Assembly: GCA_903944895.1 (NCBI GenBank)
Contig: CAJATL010000060.1
Coordinates: 1-43,916 of the forward strand
Origin: an uncultured Bacteroidota bacterium
GTDB taxonomy: Bacteria > Bacteroidota > Bacteroidia > Bacteroidales > 4484-276
Direction: 5' to 3'
Length of the DNA stretch: 43,916 nucleotides
Positions 43,425-43,916 of this stretch are shown piece by piece. Made by a program: the position numbers and the translations under genes. How positions within the stretch are numbered: the first letter of the stretch is position 1; each line of letters begins with the position of its first letter. A model generated the notes under the pieces. That model ran no database searches. It saw nothing but the letters and a program-made list of their open reading frames with translations, and was not told the origin of the DNA.

Positions 43425-43456
43425 AAAAAAGGCAGCCCATAAAGGTTGCCTTTTTT
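43425..43456. terminator. Bidirectional Rho-independent terminator
   Basis: A 13-bp stem with one wobble pair (43425-43437 with 43444-43456) has an A6 run on one side and a T6 run on the other, around a 6-nt loop. It serves the cPGS-like gene and the convergent membrane protein gene. Confidence 0.9.
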
Positions 43457-43476
43457 ATTTTAGAAATGCAAAGACT

Positions 43477-43893
43477 TTATGGCAATTTCCGGTTAATTTG
43501 TTTTCTTTTTCTTATTCCCCAAATAGCAGTAGCAGGAATGATGATTAACGTTGGAATTGTTGATTCGATGGGTTTTGGCGTACCTTTAAGATTGTGTATC
43601 CCGTAAGTTAAAAATAACGTAAAAACCGAAGGAATGACTATTGAGGCCATAATAGCCATTTCGCGGTTTTTAACGTTTGTTGCCAGGTATTCGCAGGCTT
43701 TCATTAAAGTTCCACCAAAAATAAAAGTATAAGTTCCTTGTTTAATTGCCGCAGTTATCGAACCTGAAATTTCATGGGTCGAAAAATAATTTATTCCCAA
43801 AACAATCCCGCCCATAACCATTGCTCCGGCAATTCCGATTTTGTAGTCGATAAACTTTTGGGCTGATTTTGCTGTTTTTTGTAGGTTAATCAT
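43477..43893 (-). CDS. Small integral membrane protein, unknown
   Basis: A 138-residue protein from the ATG at 43893; an in-frame TTG three codons earlier is less likely. There are about four hydrophobic helices: IGIAGAMVMGGIVLGINYF, AAIKQGTYTFIFGGTLMKA, MAIMASIVIPSVFTLFLTYG and TIPTLIIIPATAIWGI. A basic tail (RKRKQINRKLP) ends the protein. I recognise no family. Composition is like the neighbours. The upstream flank is cut by the window end. Confidence 0.65.
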   Translation of the reverse strand: MINLQKTAKSAQKFIDYKIGIAGAMVMGGIVLGINYFSTHEISGSITAAIKQGTYTFIFGGTLMKACEYLATNVKNREMAIMASIVIPSVFTLFLTYGIHNLKGTPKPIESTIPTLIIIPATAIWGIRKRKQINRKLP

Positions 43894-43916
43894 AAGAACC
43901 AATAAAATAGAAATTA

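Overview
The window looks like a chromosomal segment of an uncultured member of the Bacteroidota, probably Bacteroidales-like. The evidence is the MacB/FtsX-type permeases of about 810 residues, a FISUMP-domain lipoprotein, a two-domain NagB/PIG-L protein, a SecA of about 1100 residues with a C-terminal SEC-C zinc motif, the near absence of Shine-Dalgarno sequences, and several promoters matching the Bacteroidota pattern (TTG or TTTG, about 19-21 bp, then TAnnTTTG). No rRNA, tRNA, CRISPR array, transposase or prophage gene was seen.

Layout. 1-900 is the 3' part of an AmmeMemoRadiSam radical SAM gene, closed by a strong terminator. 1182-4641 holds a leftward ABC exporter pair (ATPase then permease) and a small TfoX C-terminal-domain protein. 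5053-9666 is a rightward four-gene signalling operon: membrane hybrid histidine kinase, receiver-histidine kinase, receiver-LytTR regulator, and a methyltransferase resembling the PhcB family. It is flanked by a second, orphan FtsX-type permease (9707-12157) and two small genes. 13364-15255 is an AbiE-type toxin-antitoxin operon with an inverted-repeat operator overlapping its promoter. 15443-21752 carries housekeeping genes on the minus strand: secA, coaD, an O-methyltransferase and an M16 peptidase. 22265-25730 has a small membrane protein, a lipoprotein, a D-threonine-aldolase-like PLP enzyme and a secreted protein of the type often labelled asparagine synthetase B.

25815-28142 is the most unusual stretch. 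Two unrelated tandem arrays, both with an exact 21-bp period (7 and 31 units, no indels), lie in front of a gene for a protein with a carboxypeptidase-regulatory-like C-terminus. Three repeats of about 150 bp follow it. The -33 box of that gene's promoter falls inside the last 21-bp unit, so the array may be a phased cis-regulatory platform. A low-GC coiled-coil protein of unknown function (28325-30028) comes next.

30258-43893 holds two secreted or lipid-anchored proteins, dnaB, an M20 amidohydrolase, mtnA, a GPP34-family protein, argS, the NagB/PIG-L fusion, a cyclic-2,3-diphosphoglycerate-synthetase-like GTPase and a small membrane protein.

A recurring feature is intergenic low-complexity DNA built from short repeated words, a different word at each site (941-1181, 20288-20400, 34035-34350, 35581-35690, 39418-39482). 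There is also a 152-bp nested inverted-repeat element at 21911-22062. All functional calls come from reading motifs, and no database search was available.
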